This document shows positions 10,013 to 18,175 of a stretch of 44,826 nucleotides of DNA, piece after piece. Location of the stretch: positions 1 to 44,826 of the forward strand of contig VXXM01000065.1 in NCBI GenBank assembly GCA_009835395.1, written 5' to 3'. The position numbers and the translations under genes were made by a program. This stretch comes from Acidimicrobiia bacterium. GTDB lineage: Bacteria > Actinomycetota > Acidimicrobiia > Acidimicrobiales > CATQHL01. A model generated the notes under the pieces. It was not told the DNA's origin and searched no databases. It worked only from the letters and a program-made list of their open reading frames with translations. How positions within the stretch are numbered: the first letter of the stretch is position 1; every line of letters starts with the position of its first letter.

Positions 10013-11379
10013 GGCGGCGGGAGGGTGGTGCGGGCTGCCGCGGCCACCTCGTCCTCGTCGACGCTGACGCAGCGGCCGTCCCGGACGACCACCTCGCCGG
10101 CGGCGATCACCAGGTCGGCGCGATCCGACAGGCCGGTCAGCAGCAGTCCGATGACGGGGTCGTGCACCCCCACGCGGTCGACCGTCGTGATGTCCCAGGC
10201 GGCGATGTCGGCACCCGCACCCGGCGTGATGGTGCCGAGCGCCGGGCGGCTCAGGCAGCGGGCCGAGCCGCGTGTGGACATGGCCAGCAGGTCGCGGGCG
10301 CTCAACCAGCGCTCGGGGTCGGGGCTGTGCTGGCGGTGGGCCAATGCCGCCAACCTCATGTCGCCCATCTGATTGCCGCCGTCGTTGGAGGCCGAGCCGG
10401 TGGTGCCGAAGCCCACCGTGCAACCCCCGTCGAGCCACCACCGCACCGGCGCCGGACGGAAACCCATGCGCAGGTCCGGAGCGACGAGGTGCACAATCCC
10501 CACCCCAGTGGAGGCGTAGTCGGGGATCTCGCCCCGCGGGCAGTCCACCATGTGCGCCAGCCACACCTTGTCGTCGTGCCAGCCTGCCTGGCCGAGGACC
10601 TGCCAGGGGGATTTCCCGTAGCGCCGGCGGCAGAACTGGGTGTCCACGCCCTCGTAGAGGTGCGTATGCAGGCCCACGCCCGGGTTCTCCGCGGCGATCT
10701 CGGCGAAGGCGGCGAACAACTCCAGGCGGTCGACGTGCGGCCCGCAGGGGGCCAGGTCGATGCGGATGCGGGCCAGCGGATCGGGGTCGTGGCAGTTGTC
10801 GATCAACTCCAGGGAATGGCGCAGCACCTCGTCGACGCTCTGGCAGGCCACGTCGGGTGCCTCCCCGCCGTCGCTGCGGGCGTAGGTCATTGTGCCGCGG
10901 CCGGCGTTCAGGCGGATGCCCACCTCCTGGGCCGCTTCGATGGTGGCCTCGATGTACGGCGCCGTCACCCCGCCGGGGAAGAAGTAGTGCTGGTCGGCGA
11001 CCGTCGTTATCCCGCATAGGAGAGACTCCACCATGCCCGCTCGCGCCATCGTGGCGATCGCCTCGGGTGTGAAGTGGCCGTCGCGCCACCAGTCCATGCA
11101 GACCCGTCCCAGGCCGATCAGCCAGTCGTCCAGCAGGACCCTCTCGAGTTCGGGAACGCAGCGCAGTCCCACCTGGTAGAGGTGCTGGTGGGCGTTGATG
11201 AGCCCCGGCATGACGAGCAGACGCGAGGCGTCGATGACCGTCTCGCCGTCCTGAGGCTGCAGGTCGCCGATCTCGGCGATCCGCCCGCCGGCGACGCGAA
11301 GGTCGGTGTCGCGCAGCTCGCGGTCGTCATCATCGAAGGTCAGGAGAACGGCGATATCGCGCAGCAGCACCGCGGACAC
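10009..11379 (-). CDS. Amidohydrolase, 8-oxoguanine-deaminase-like, lacking the catalytic Asp
   Basis: A 456-aa member of the ATZ/TRZ branch whose closest recognisable relatives are 8-oxoguanine deaminases. Shared features are GLINAHQHLYQ (metal HxH), HTHLYEG, the His of WLAHMVD and GSASNDG. In the family the last motif reads G-V-D-G-S-A-S-N-D, with Asp binding the metal and activating water. Here it reads G-T-T-G-S-A-S-N-D, with Thr327 in place of Asp. The HCPCSNMRL block is also changed to HLVAPDLRM. It may be inactive, use another geometry, or act on another ring. It is first in the importer operon, with a 4-nt ATGA overlap to the ATPase gene. I chose GTG at 11379, seven bases after CAGACT; an in-frame ATG at 11448 would run into the divergent MFS start. 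Confidence 0.82.
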   Translation of the reverse strand: MSAVLLRDIAVLLTFDDDDRELRDTDLRVAGGRIAEIGDLQPQDGETVIDASRLLVMPGLINAHQHLYQVGLRCVPELERVLLDDWLIGLGRVCMDWWRDGHFTPEAIATMARAGMVESLLCGITTVADQHYFFPGGVTAPYIEATIEAAQEVGIRLNAGRGTMTYARSDGGEAPDVACQSVDEVLRHSLELIDNCHDPDPLARIRIDLAPCGPHVDRLELFAAFAEIAAENPGVGLHTHLYEGVDTQFCRRRYGKSPWQVLGQAGWHDDKVWLAHMVDCPRGEIPDYASTGVGIVHLVAPDLRMGFRPAPVRWWLDGGCTVGFGTTGSASNDGGNQMGDMRLAALAHRQHSPDPERWLSARDLLAMSTRGSARCLSRPALGTITPGAGADIAAWDITTVDRVGVHDPVIGLLLTGLSDRADLVIAAGEVVVRDGRCVSVDEDEVAAAARTTLPPP

Positions 11380-11399
11380 GGGCGCAAGTCTGGCAAAAT

Positions 11400-11413
11400 C
11401 CGCGAGACCGCGG
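11400..11413. promoter_or_regulatory. Small palindrome between divergent genes
   Basis: CCGCG and CGCGG, separated by AGAC, form a perfect 5-bp inverted repeat in the 67-bp gap between the importer operon and the MFS gene. It could be an operator shared by both directions. Short GC palindromes are common here, so confidence is low. Confidence 0.2.
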
Positions 11414-11446
11414 AGAGATGCGCCTCGTGGTGCGGCGGGAGGGTCC

Positions 11447-12634
11447 ATGTTGAGTTTCCCGGCCCGTATCCGCCCACCGGCGGTCGTCGTCGGTTCCTGC
11501 ACGCTGGCGATCGCCTTCAACTCCGCCTACGGGTATGTGCCGGGGTTCATGGCCACCGCACTGCGGGCCGACCTGGGCATCGACCGCTGGCACGTGGGAC
11601 TGCTGGTGAGCCTCTACTTCGGCTGCGCCGGCCTGGCGTCGCTGGCGGCCGGGCGCGTGTGCGATCGCATCGGTGGTCGCTTCACGGTGGTCGCGGGAAT
11701 GGCGTTCGTCGTGGTGGCCTCCGCGCTGGCCGCCGGCGTCGGAGGCTACGCGGCCCTGCCTGTGGCGGGAGTGCTGGCGGGACTCGGGTATTCGCTGAAC
11801 AACGTGGGGACGAACGTCGCCGTCGCCGGAGCCGTGACCCCGCGCCGGCGCGCGGTGGCCCTGTCGACGCGGAGCTCGGGGATCCTTCTGATGAGTGCCC
11901 TCACCGCTGCGATCGCGCCCACCGTCGCCGATCGCTGGGATTGGCGGTGGGTGTACGGCGGTCTCGGGGCGGGCGGCGCGGTGATGGCCGTGGTGGCGCT
12001 GGGGGTCCTGCGCGATGACACGGGAGACCCGCACGAGTTGCTGCGGCGCCGGTCGCATCGCCTGCCGAGGGGCTTCGTGTGGTTCCCGATTGCGGCGTTC
12101 TGCCTGATCGCCGGTGCCCAGCCGTTGCTGTCCTGGACGGTTCCGTACGCCGAGGAGTCCCTGGGTCTCTCACCGGCGTGGGCAGGGATTCTCGTTGGAG
12201 CATCCTCGGCGGTGGGCGCCGTGGCCATGGTCAGCACCGGCGTCGGCGCCGACCGGTTGGGCGCGCACCGGCGGATCCGCCTGCTGGTGGCGCTCGTGGC
12301 GGGAACCGGCGTCTCGTGCCTGCTACTCGCCGGCGGTCAGGTCCTCGGCTTGCCGGTCGCGATGGTGGGTGTCCTCGGCGGGATCATCCTGCAGTTCGCC
12401 AGCATCGGCACGATGCACGCCGCCGTGGTGGATCGGGCCGGACCGGCGGTCGCCCGGGCCACCGCCGCCACCATGACCGGCTACTACCTGGGCGCGCTCG
12501 TCTCGCCGGTGGCGTTCGGGGCCTTCGTGGACGGCGTGGGATCGTATGAGTGGGCCTGGCTGATCCTGGGGATCCTGCTGGGCGCCTCGGCGGTGGCGTT
12601 CCGCCAGGCGGGGCGGATCGCACCGGCGGATTGA
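11447..12634 (+). CDS. MFS transporter
   Basis: A 395-aa major facilitator protein with about twelve hydrophobic helices. It shows a good loop 2-3 signature (GRVCDRIGGR, around residues 68-77) and a related motif in the second half (GVGADRLGAHRR, around 265-276), consistent with two six-helix halves. The ATG at 11447 follows GGAGG by 4 nt. The frame is open further upstream, but those codons overlap the divergent amidohydrolase gene. Arranged divergently from the nucleobase operon and directly upstream of the molybdenum hydroxylase, it may carry the hydroxylase substrate or product across the membrane. That is inference from position; MFS sequence alone does not tell substrate or direction. 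The stop codon lies inside the candidate promoter of the next gene. Confidence 0.85.
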   Translation: MLSFPARIRPPAVVVGSCTLAIAFNSAYGYVPGFMATALRADLGIDRWHVGLLVSLYFGCAGLASLAAGRVCDRIGGRFTVVAGMAFVVVASALAAGVGGYAALPVAGVLAGLGYSLNNVGTNVAVAGAVTPRRRAVALSTRSSGILLMSALTAAIAPTVADRWDWRWVYGGLGAGGAVMAVVALGVLRDDTGDPHELLRRRSHRLPRGFVWFPIAAFCLIAGAQPLLSWTVPYAEESLGLSPAWAGILVGASSAVGAVAMVSTGVGADRLGAHRRIRLLVALVAGTGVSCLLLAGGQVLGLPVAMVGVLGGIILQFASIGTMHAAVVDRAGPAVARATAATMTGYYLGALVSPVAFGAFVDGVGSYEWAWLILGILLGASAVAFRQAGRIAPAD

Positions 12635-12658
12635 GAGTCGAACCCCGGGTACTACTCT
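12631..12658 (+). promoter_or_regulatory. Candidate promoter of the molybdenum hydroxylase gene
   Basis: TTGAGA (12631-12636), five of six matches to the -35 consensus, is followed after 16 bp by TACTCT (12653-12658), matching TANNNT. The predicted start near 12665 leaves only a few bases before the ATG at 12669. The -35 box overlaps the stop codon of the MFS gene. Visible in sequence; activity is inferred. Confidence 0.5.
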
Positions 12659-12668
12659 GCGGCGGACC

Positions 12669-15020
12669 ATGGATGGATCGGCCCAGATGAGTGCTCGCTT
12701 CGTCGGCTGCAGCATCCCGCGGGTCAACGACGAGGCGATGCTGCGCGGCGCGGCGCGCTACCTCGCCGACGTGGCGAACTCGATGGATGGCGTGCTGCAC
12801 GCCAATGTGATCCGCAGCCCGCTGGCGCATGGTGTCCTGGAGGGCCTGGAGGTGAACGACCTGCCCTCCGGAGCCCGCCTCATCGGCCCCGGGGAGTTGC
12901 GTGGCCGGGCCCCGGGCAGCTTCCCGGTGCTCTGGCACCTCGCCACCCAGCACCAGGTGGCCACGCCACTCCTCGACGACCGGGTTCGCTACGCCGGCCA
13001 GCCGCTCGCCGTCGTCACCGCCGGGAGCGCTGCCGTTGCCGCCGATGCCGCCGAGGGGGTCATCCCGCTGATCCGGGAGTTAACGGCGGTGACCGACCCC
13101 CACGAGGCGCTGTCGGAGGGCGCGCCGCAACTCTGGGACGGCGTCGACGGGAACCTGCTTGCCGGCTGCACCGCCGGTGACGATGCGGAACACACCGAGG
13201 CGGTTTTCGCCGCAGCCGACCGTCGCTTGCGCACCCGGCTGGTGATCGGACGCCTCAGCGGCGTTCCCATGGAAGGCCGCGGCGTCCTGGCCCACATCGA
13301 GCCGAGCGGCAAGCTGGTGGTGCACACGTCGACCCAGGCGCCACACGCAGCGCGAGACGCCATCTGTGCGGTGCTGGGCCTGTCGCAGCATCGGGTTCGG
13401 GTTGTGGCGCCCGCCGTGGGTGGTGGTTTCGGCCTGAAGGACCACTTCTACGAGGACGAGCTGATGGTGGTGATCGCCGCCATGGTGCTGGGGCGCCCGG
13501 TGCTGTGGGTCGAGAGCCGTACCGAGTCGCTGCTCGCCACCACTCACGCTCGCGGCGAGATCTGCGATGTGGAGGTTGCCTTCGACGACGACGGCACGCT
13601 GCGCGGGCTGCGGGTCGACGCTGTTCGCAACGCGGGCGCCCAGTGCAGCGTCTTCTCCGGCGGCCCGCTGTTCGTGATGCTCGGCATGGCCCCCGGCCCC
13701 TACCGGTGGGATGCGGTGCGGGGCACGGGGCGCCTGGCGGCCACCAACACCATGCCCACCGGCGCCTACCGGGGCTTCGGCCAGACTCAGGCGGCCCTCA
13801 TCGGCGAGAGGGCGGTGGAGTTGGTGGCGCGGGCGCTGGACCGCCATCCCGCCGAGGTGCGCGAGCAGAACATGATCCGCCCCACCGAGCAGCCCTACAC
13901 CACCCGCACGCACGTCACCTACGACAACGGTGACTACGCCGCCCCGCTGCGTCGCGCCCGCGAGCTCATCGAGAGCCGCCTGGCCGCCGCGCCGTCGCCG
14001 GATGACGGCCGCCTGCGGGGCGTCGGCTACGCCTCGCACGTGCAACTCTCCGGCGTCGGGCCCAGCTTCCTGAACGAGATCCTGGGCATACGCATCGGGG
14101 GCTACGAGAGTGCCGTGGTGCGGATGGAGCCCGACGCCAGCGTGCGCCTCTACACCGGTGTGTCGCCGCACGGTCAGGGCCTGGAGACCACGCTGGCACA
14201 GCTGCTGGCCGACGAGTTGGGTGTCGACCCCGCCGACGTGGAGGTGATCCACAGCGACACCGACATCACCCCGTACTCGGCCTTCGGCACGGCGGCCTCC
14301 CGCTCGATGGCGCTTGGCGGCGGCTCGGCGATCGTGGCGGCCCGCGAGCTGGCCGGGCGGATCCGGGCCATCGCCGCAGACATGCTGGAGGCGAACCCCG
14401 CGGACCTGACCCTCTCCGCCGGGCAGGTGACCGTCGCCGGCACCGCCGCCTCGGTGCCTCTCACCGAGGTGGCCGCAGCGGCCTACCGCGGTTTCCGTTT
14501 GCCCGAGGGTCAGCCGCCCGGACTGACCGCCTCGTACATCTTCGACCCGCCGAGCCCCACGTTCTCCTTCACCACGCACGCCTGCGCCGTGGCAGTCGAC
14601 CCCGAGTCGGGCAGCGTCGACATCGCCGACTACGTGGCAGTGCTGGACTGCGGCACGGTGGTGAACCCCGTGATCGTGCAGGGGCAGGTGCACGGCGGCG
14701 CTGCCCAGGGCATCGGGGCCGCGCTGAACGAGGAGATGGTCTACGACGCCGGCGGCCAGCCCCGCACCACCACCCTGGCCGACTATCTCGTGCCCACGCC
14801 TGACGTGCTTCCGAACTTCACCGTCGAACACCAGCAGACGCCCTCGCCGTACACGCCGGGTGGCATGAAGGGCATGGGCGAGGGCGGCACCAACGCCGCC
14901 TTCTGCTGTGTCCTCAACGCGGTTCTGGACGCCCTCGCCGGGGCCGGGATCAGCGGCGACACGCTCGCCACCCCACTCTCACCCGAACGGATCTGGCGGA
15001 CTCTGCAGCCCTCCGGCTGA
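12669..15020 (+). CDS. Xanthine dehydrogenase/CoxL-family molybdenum hydroxylase large subunit
   Basis: A 783-aa molybdopterin-binding subunit of the xanthine oxidase / aerobic CO dehydrogenase family, which hydroxylates purines, N-heterocycles or aldehydes with water-derived oxygen. Visible features are the N-terminal ARFVGCSIPRVND start typical of CoxL-like proteins, the VGGGFGLK loop (around residue 250), GAYRGFGQTQ (around 365), and the active-site loop KGMGEGGTN with catalytic Glu738. The CO dehydrogenase signature AYRCSFR is absent, so it is a form-II or heterocycle/aldehyde-type enzyme. The small (2Fe-2S) and medium (FAD) subunits that this family needs are not in the window. A second ATG at 12687 aligns with the usual start of the family and cannot be excluded. 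Near purine deaminases and a nucleoside phosphorylase, a purine substrate is attractive but unproven. Confidence 0.9.
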   Translation: MDGSAQMSARFVGCSIPRVNDEAMLRGAARYLADVANSMDGVLHANVIRSPLAHGVLEGLEVNDLPSGARLIGPGELRGRAPGSFPVLWHLATQHQVATPLLDDRVRYAGQPLAVVTAGSAAVAADAAEGVIPLIRELTAVTDPHEALSEGAPQLWDGVDGNLLAGCTAGDDAEHTEAVFAAADRRLRTRLVIGRLSGVPMEGRGVLAHIEPSGKLVVHTSTQAPHAARDAICAVLGLSQHRVRVVAPAVGGGFGLKDHFYEDELMVVIAAMVLGRPVLWVESRTESLLATTHARGEICDVEVAFDDDGTLRGLRVDAVRNAGAQCSVFSGGPLFVMLGMAPGPYRWDAVRGTGRLAATNTMPTGAYRGFGQTQAALIGERAVELVARALDRHPAEVREQNMIRPTEQPYTTRTHVTYDNGDYAAPLRRARELIESRLAAAPSPDDGRLRGVGYASHVQLSGVGPSFLNEILGIRIGGYESAVVRMEPDASVRLYTGVSPHGQGLETTLAQLLADELGVDPADVEVIHSDTDITPYSAFGTAASRSMALGGGSAIVAARELAGRIRAIAADMLEANPADLTLSAGQVTVAGTAASVPLTEVAAAAYRGFRLPEGQPPGLTASYIFDPPSPTFSFTTHACAVAVDPESGSVDIADYVAVLDCGTVVNPVIVQGQVHGGAAQGIGAALNEEMVYDAGGQPRTTTLADYLVPTPDVLPNFTVEHQQTPSPYTPGGMKGMGEGGTNAAFCCVLNAVLDALAGAGISGDTLATPLSPERIWRTLQPSG

Positions 15021-15047
15021 CGCGTTCGCCGGTCGCCGTCACTAGCT

Positions 15048-16673
15048 CTAACGGCCGGCTCCCGACGCCGCGTGGGTTGCGGCCAGGTAGCCGTAGGTGA
15101 TGGCTCGGGCATTGGCGAGTCCACCGACGTAGCCGGGTTGCTCGGTGTAGGCGGCGGCGTTGCCCGTGGCGTAGAGGCCGTCGATGGGATACCGATCCTC
15201 GGTCAGAACCTGCGCGTCCCCGTTGATCAGCAGCCCCGTGGAGTAGATGCCGGTACCCAGCAGCCTCAACGGCAGGCCCCAGAACGGCGGCTCCCTGAGC
15301 GAGCCCAGGTTCGGGTTGGGCGACTGGTTGGGATCACCCGCCCGGAGCCGGCTGTAGGGGAGCGTGCCGCGGCCGAACGCCGGATCGTTCCCCTCCTCGG
15401 CGCCGTCGTTGAAGGCGGCGACCTGCTCGACGAGGCCACCGGCGTCGACACCGAGTGCGCCGGCGAGATCGGCGAGGTTCGGCGCCTGCGCGAGGTCGGC
15501 GGGCCATTCCTCGCCGTCGCCGAGGCGGTAGCGGGTGCGGTAACGGTTGTCGCCGATGAGATAGCACGGGTAGTTGGGGAACTGCCCCGAGGCGTCGCGT
15601 TCCTTCACAGCCCGTAGCAGGAACCCGTAGAAGCTCTCGTCACCGAAGCGTCGCCCTGCCCGGTTCACGACGATGGCATGCGGCAGCCCCAGTGCCCGGG
15701 ACAGCTCTCGGTGCAGCGGCAGGTCCGTCCCGGGGTGGCGCTCTGTCGGGCTCTCGTAGCCGAAGATCGTGAACGCCTGCCCGGCGCGTGCCCGGGCGGC
15801 TCCTGTGGGTTCGACGAGCGCCAGGGCGTCGCCGTCGAGCACCGGCGGGGAGGCCTCGAAGACCTCCGGCAACCCCTCCAGTTCGGCCGCGAACGGGGCA
15901 TTGCCGTAGCTGCCCGTGGCCACGAGCACCCCTCGCCGAGCGCGGATCTCGCGGCGTTCGTCCCCCATCTCGACGACAGCCCCGGAGACCCGGTCTCCGC
16001 TCCGGACAAGTTCGATGCAGCGCGCCTCCAGCAGGATCGGCACTTCCCGCTGCACGAGAGTCGCGGCGGCGAACGCAGCAGACAGTCCGGGACCCCAGGT
16101 CCAGAAGTCACTCTCCTGCCGCTGCCGGTGCAATTCGGCGAGAACCTCGCCCGCGATCAGGTCACCCCCGGCTCGGCGCACCTCGTCATGGGTCAGACCG
16201 AGGAGGCGGAAGTGGGGCGAACTGCGGCACCGGTCCCGCACCGGCCCGAGAGCCTCGCCGTCGACGGTGACCTCCAGGATGCGGCCGCCCGGCACCGATC
16301 CCGGAGCGTCGGGGTGGTACTGGTCGCCCAGCCCGGTGCTCTGGAAGCGCACGCCCAGGCCATCGAAGTACTCCACGGCCTCGGGAGCGCGCCGGACGAA
16401 CGTGGCCAGGAGGTCCTCGTCGAAGGCGCCGGCGTCACGTGCGACCCAACGCAGGTACCTGGTGGTTTCCTCAGCGCTGTCCTCGAGGCCGGCCTGCCGC
16501 TGCAGGTGGTTGTTGCCGACCCAGACCACCCCGCCGCTGTAGGCGGCGACGCCCCCGATGAGCGGCGACTTCTCGACAATGAGCGCCTCGAGTCCGGCGT
16601 CGGCCGCACGCAGAGCGGCGGCGAGCCCGCCAAGTCCGCCCCCGATGCACAACAAGTCGCATTCGCGGCCCAT
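15048..16673 (-). CDS. FAD-dependent oxidoreductase (fumarate reductase/KstD-type flavoprotein)
   Basis: A 541-aa flavoprotein with an N-terminal dinucleotide fold CIGGGLGGLAAALRAADAG (GxGxxG at 11-16), an acidic strand end VEK, and the FAD-contacting segment GGVAAYSGGVVWVGNNH. The C-terminal signature DGLYATGN..GLANARAITYGYLAA is typical of the FAD_binding_2 family: 3-ketosteroid dehydrogenases, urocanate and fumarate reductases. No heme or Fe-S motif or signal peptide is visible, so it should be cytosolic. It inserts or reduces an activated carbon-carbon double bond; the substrate is unknown. It ends 27 bp from the convergent hydroxylase gene and starts divergently from the PrpD gene. It may supply or remove unsaturation in the same pathway, but it is not the FAD subunit of the molybdenum enzyme, which belongs to another fold. 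Confidence 0.85.
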   Translation of the reverse strand: MGRECDLLCIGGGLGGLAAALRAADAGLEALIVEKSPLIGGVAAYSGGVVWVGNNHLQRQAGLEDSAEETTRYLRWVARDAGAFDEDLLATFVRRAPEAVEYFDGLGVRFQSTGLGDQYHPDAPGSVPGGRILEVTVDGEALGPVRDRCRSSPHFRLLGLTHDEVRRAGGDLIAGEVLAELHRQRQESDFWTWGPGLSAAFAAATLVQREVPILLEARCIELVRSGDRVSGAVVEMGDERREIRARRGVLVATGSYGNAPFAAELEGLPEVFEASPPVLDGDALALVEPTGAARARAGQAFTIFGYESPTERHPGTDLPLHRELSRALGLPHAIVVNRAGRRFGDESFYGFLLRAVKERDASGQFPNYPCYLIGDNRYRTRYRLGDGEEWPADLAQAPNLADLAGALGVDAGGLVEQVAAFNDGAEEGNDPAFGRGTLPYSRLRAGDPNQSPNPNLGSLREPPFWGLPLRLLGTGIYSTGLLINGDAQVLTEDRYPIDGLYATGNAAAYTEQPGYVGGLANARAITYGYLAATHAASGAGR

Positions 16674-16776
16674 GACATCTACTCCGATCGGCCCCCAGGA
16701 ATGATGTCCCGCCTTGGGTTGGGGGAACGTGCTCCCTCGCCCGACGCCTCATTCTCCGGCGCTGGTCAGGGGACCG

Positions 16777-16782
16777 TACCAT
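16777..16782 (+). promoter_or_regulatory. -10 element for a leaderless MmgE/PrpD transcript
   Basis: TACCAT fits TANNNT and lies exactly 6 nt before the ATG at 16789. This is the expected -10 to +1 spacing if transcription begins on the start codon. AGGGGA further upstream is too far away to serve as a ribosome binding site. Confidence 0.45.
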
Positions 16783-16788
16783 TGGCCG

Positions 16789-18168
16789 ATGGCTCCGAGT
16801 CCACCCTCGGCGACCGCGACCGGGCGCCTTGCTGGCTTCCTCGCTGGCATGGGGACCGAGCGACTGCCCGGAGAGGTGGAACACCAGGCTCGCCGGCTCG
16901 TGCTGAACGCGGCGGCCGCGTCGGTTGCCGGCCACGATCATCCCGCAATCGGGCGGCTGCGGGAATGGGCGATCGACGGCGCCGCCACTGGCGCCGCCCG
17001 CTTGCTCTGGCACGGGGACCGGACCAGCGGCGACCGGGCCTCCCTGGTGAACGGGGCGATGCTCGAGGTGCTGGACTTCAATGAGACCCACATCGAGGCG
17101 TTCGTGCACCCCACGGCGCCCGTGTGGCCGGCCGTGCAGGCGACGGCCGAGCTGTCGGCTGCCTCGCTGGCCGACGCGCTCACGGCGACGGCCCTCGGCA
17201 TCGAGGTGGAGTTGGCGGTGGCGACGATGCTTATGCCCGGGCACTACGAGCGGGGATTCAACCCGGCTGTCGCCGCGGGCGCCGTCGGAGCCGCCGCGGG
17301 CTGCTCGGTGATCCTGGGTCTGGATGCCGAGCGCACGGCCGACGCGCTGGGCCTCGCCGCGCTCGGCGGCGCCGGCCCGCTGGAGGTCCTCGGAACCGAT
17401 GTCCACCCCTACCGCATCGGCGACGCCGCCCGCAGTGGGTACACCGCCGCCGACCTCGCCCGTCGAGGCTTCACCGCCCCGCCGACGGCAATCGACGGCG
17501 AGTACGGCCTGCTGGTGACGGTCGCCGAGCGCGATCCGGACAGGATCGAGGACGCCCTGGGATCTCTCGGCGACGAGTGGCGGATCTGCGGCCCCATCGC
17601 CTTCAAGCGCTATCCCACCGAGACGATCAGCCAGGCCCCCTTGGACTGCACGCTGGATCTCCGCGGGCGCACGCCGCCGGAGAAACGATCACGGGTCGCC
17701 TCGATGACGTTCGCGGTCGCCCCGCTCGTCGCCGAAGTGAACCGCAGCCGCCGCGAACGGTTCGCCATCCCCACCGACGACCAGCAGGCCCGCTTCGACG
17801 GCAGCTTCTGCGCCGCCGCGGCATGGCACCGCGGATGCTTCACGGCCAGGGAGATGGAATCCGCGGCGCGGGCCGACGGGAGCATCCTGGCGACTCGCGA
17901 GTCGGTCACGTTCGTCGCCGATCCCGGCCGCGGGATGGAGAGCGCCTCCCTGGAGGTCGAGTTCTCCGACGGGAGCCGGGAGGCGACGTCGATCGATGCG
18001 TTCAGGGGCTCCGTTGCCAACCCGCTGAGCGACGCCGACCTGCTCGGCAAGCTCGCCGGCTGCGCTTCCGGCGTGATCGGTCCGGATCAGCTCGAGGTCA
18101 TCGTCGCGGCGATCTTCGCCCGTCCGGACCTGCCGATGGCGGACTTCACCGCCCTGTTGGCGATCTGA
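16789..18168 (+). CDS. MmgE/PrpD family protein
   Basis: A 459-aa protein of the 2-methylcitrate dehydratase / cis-aconitate decarboxylase family. Recognisable blocks are DFNETHIEAFVHPTAPVWPA (around 83-102, the helical domain segment), AAGAVGAAAGCSVILGLDAE with the following ALGLAALGGAG, and the GYTAADLARRGFTAPPTAIDGEYGLL segment at the entry to the C-terminal domain. Known members dehydrate methylcitrate, decarboxylate cis-aconitate, or act on related tricarboxylates or lactones, so the exact reaction cannot be read from sequence. The frame is open upstream to 16714, but the ATG at 16789 sits 6 nt after a TANNNT box and starts the conserved region. It converges with the ten-gene catabolic cluster (7-bp gap), whose aconitase and isocitrate-lyase-family enzyme would be natural partners. 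No citrate synthase-like gene is present here. Confidence 0.87.
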   Translation: MAPSPPSATATGRLAGFLAGMGTERLPGEVEHQARRLVLNAAAASVAGHDHPAIGRLREWAIDGAATGAARLLWHGDRTSGDRASLVNGAMLEVLDFNETHIEAFVHPTAPVWPAVQATAELSAASLADALTATALGIEVELAVATMLMPGHYERGFNPAVAAGAVGAAAGCSVILGLDAERTADALGLAALGGAGPLEVLGTDVHPYRIGDAARSGYTAADLARRGFTAPPTAIDGEYGLLVTVAERDPDRIEDALGSLGDEWRICGPIAFKRYPTETISQAPLDCTLDLRGRTPPEKRSRVASMTFAVAPLVAEVNRSRRERFAIPTDDQQARFDGSFCAAAAWHRGCFTAREMESAARADGSILATRESVTFVADPGRGMESASLEVEFSDGSREATSIDAFRGSVANPLSDADLLGKLAGCASGVIGPDQLEVIVAAIFARPDLPMADFTALLAI

Positions 18169-18175
18169 GAGCGCG

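Noticed and set aside
10009-11089. An extended fusion of the second amidohydrolase region to the importer ATPase
   Set aside because: The upstream part of that frame is an out-of-frame shadow of the amidohydrolase; the ATPase begins at the ATG overlapping its stop codon.
13080-14831. A 583-codon minus-strand frame opposite the molybdenum hydroxylase
   Set aside because: Antisense shadow; the sense frame carries all family motifs.
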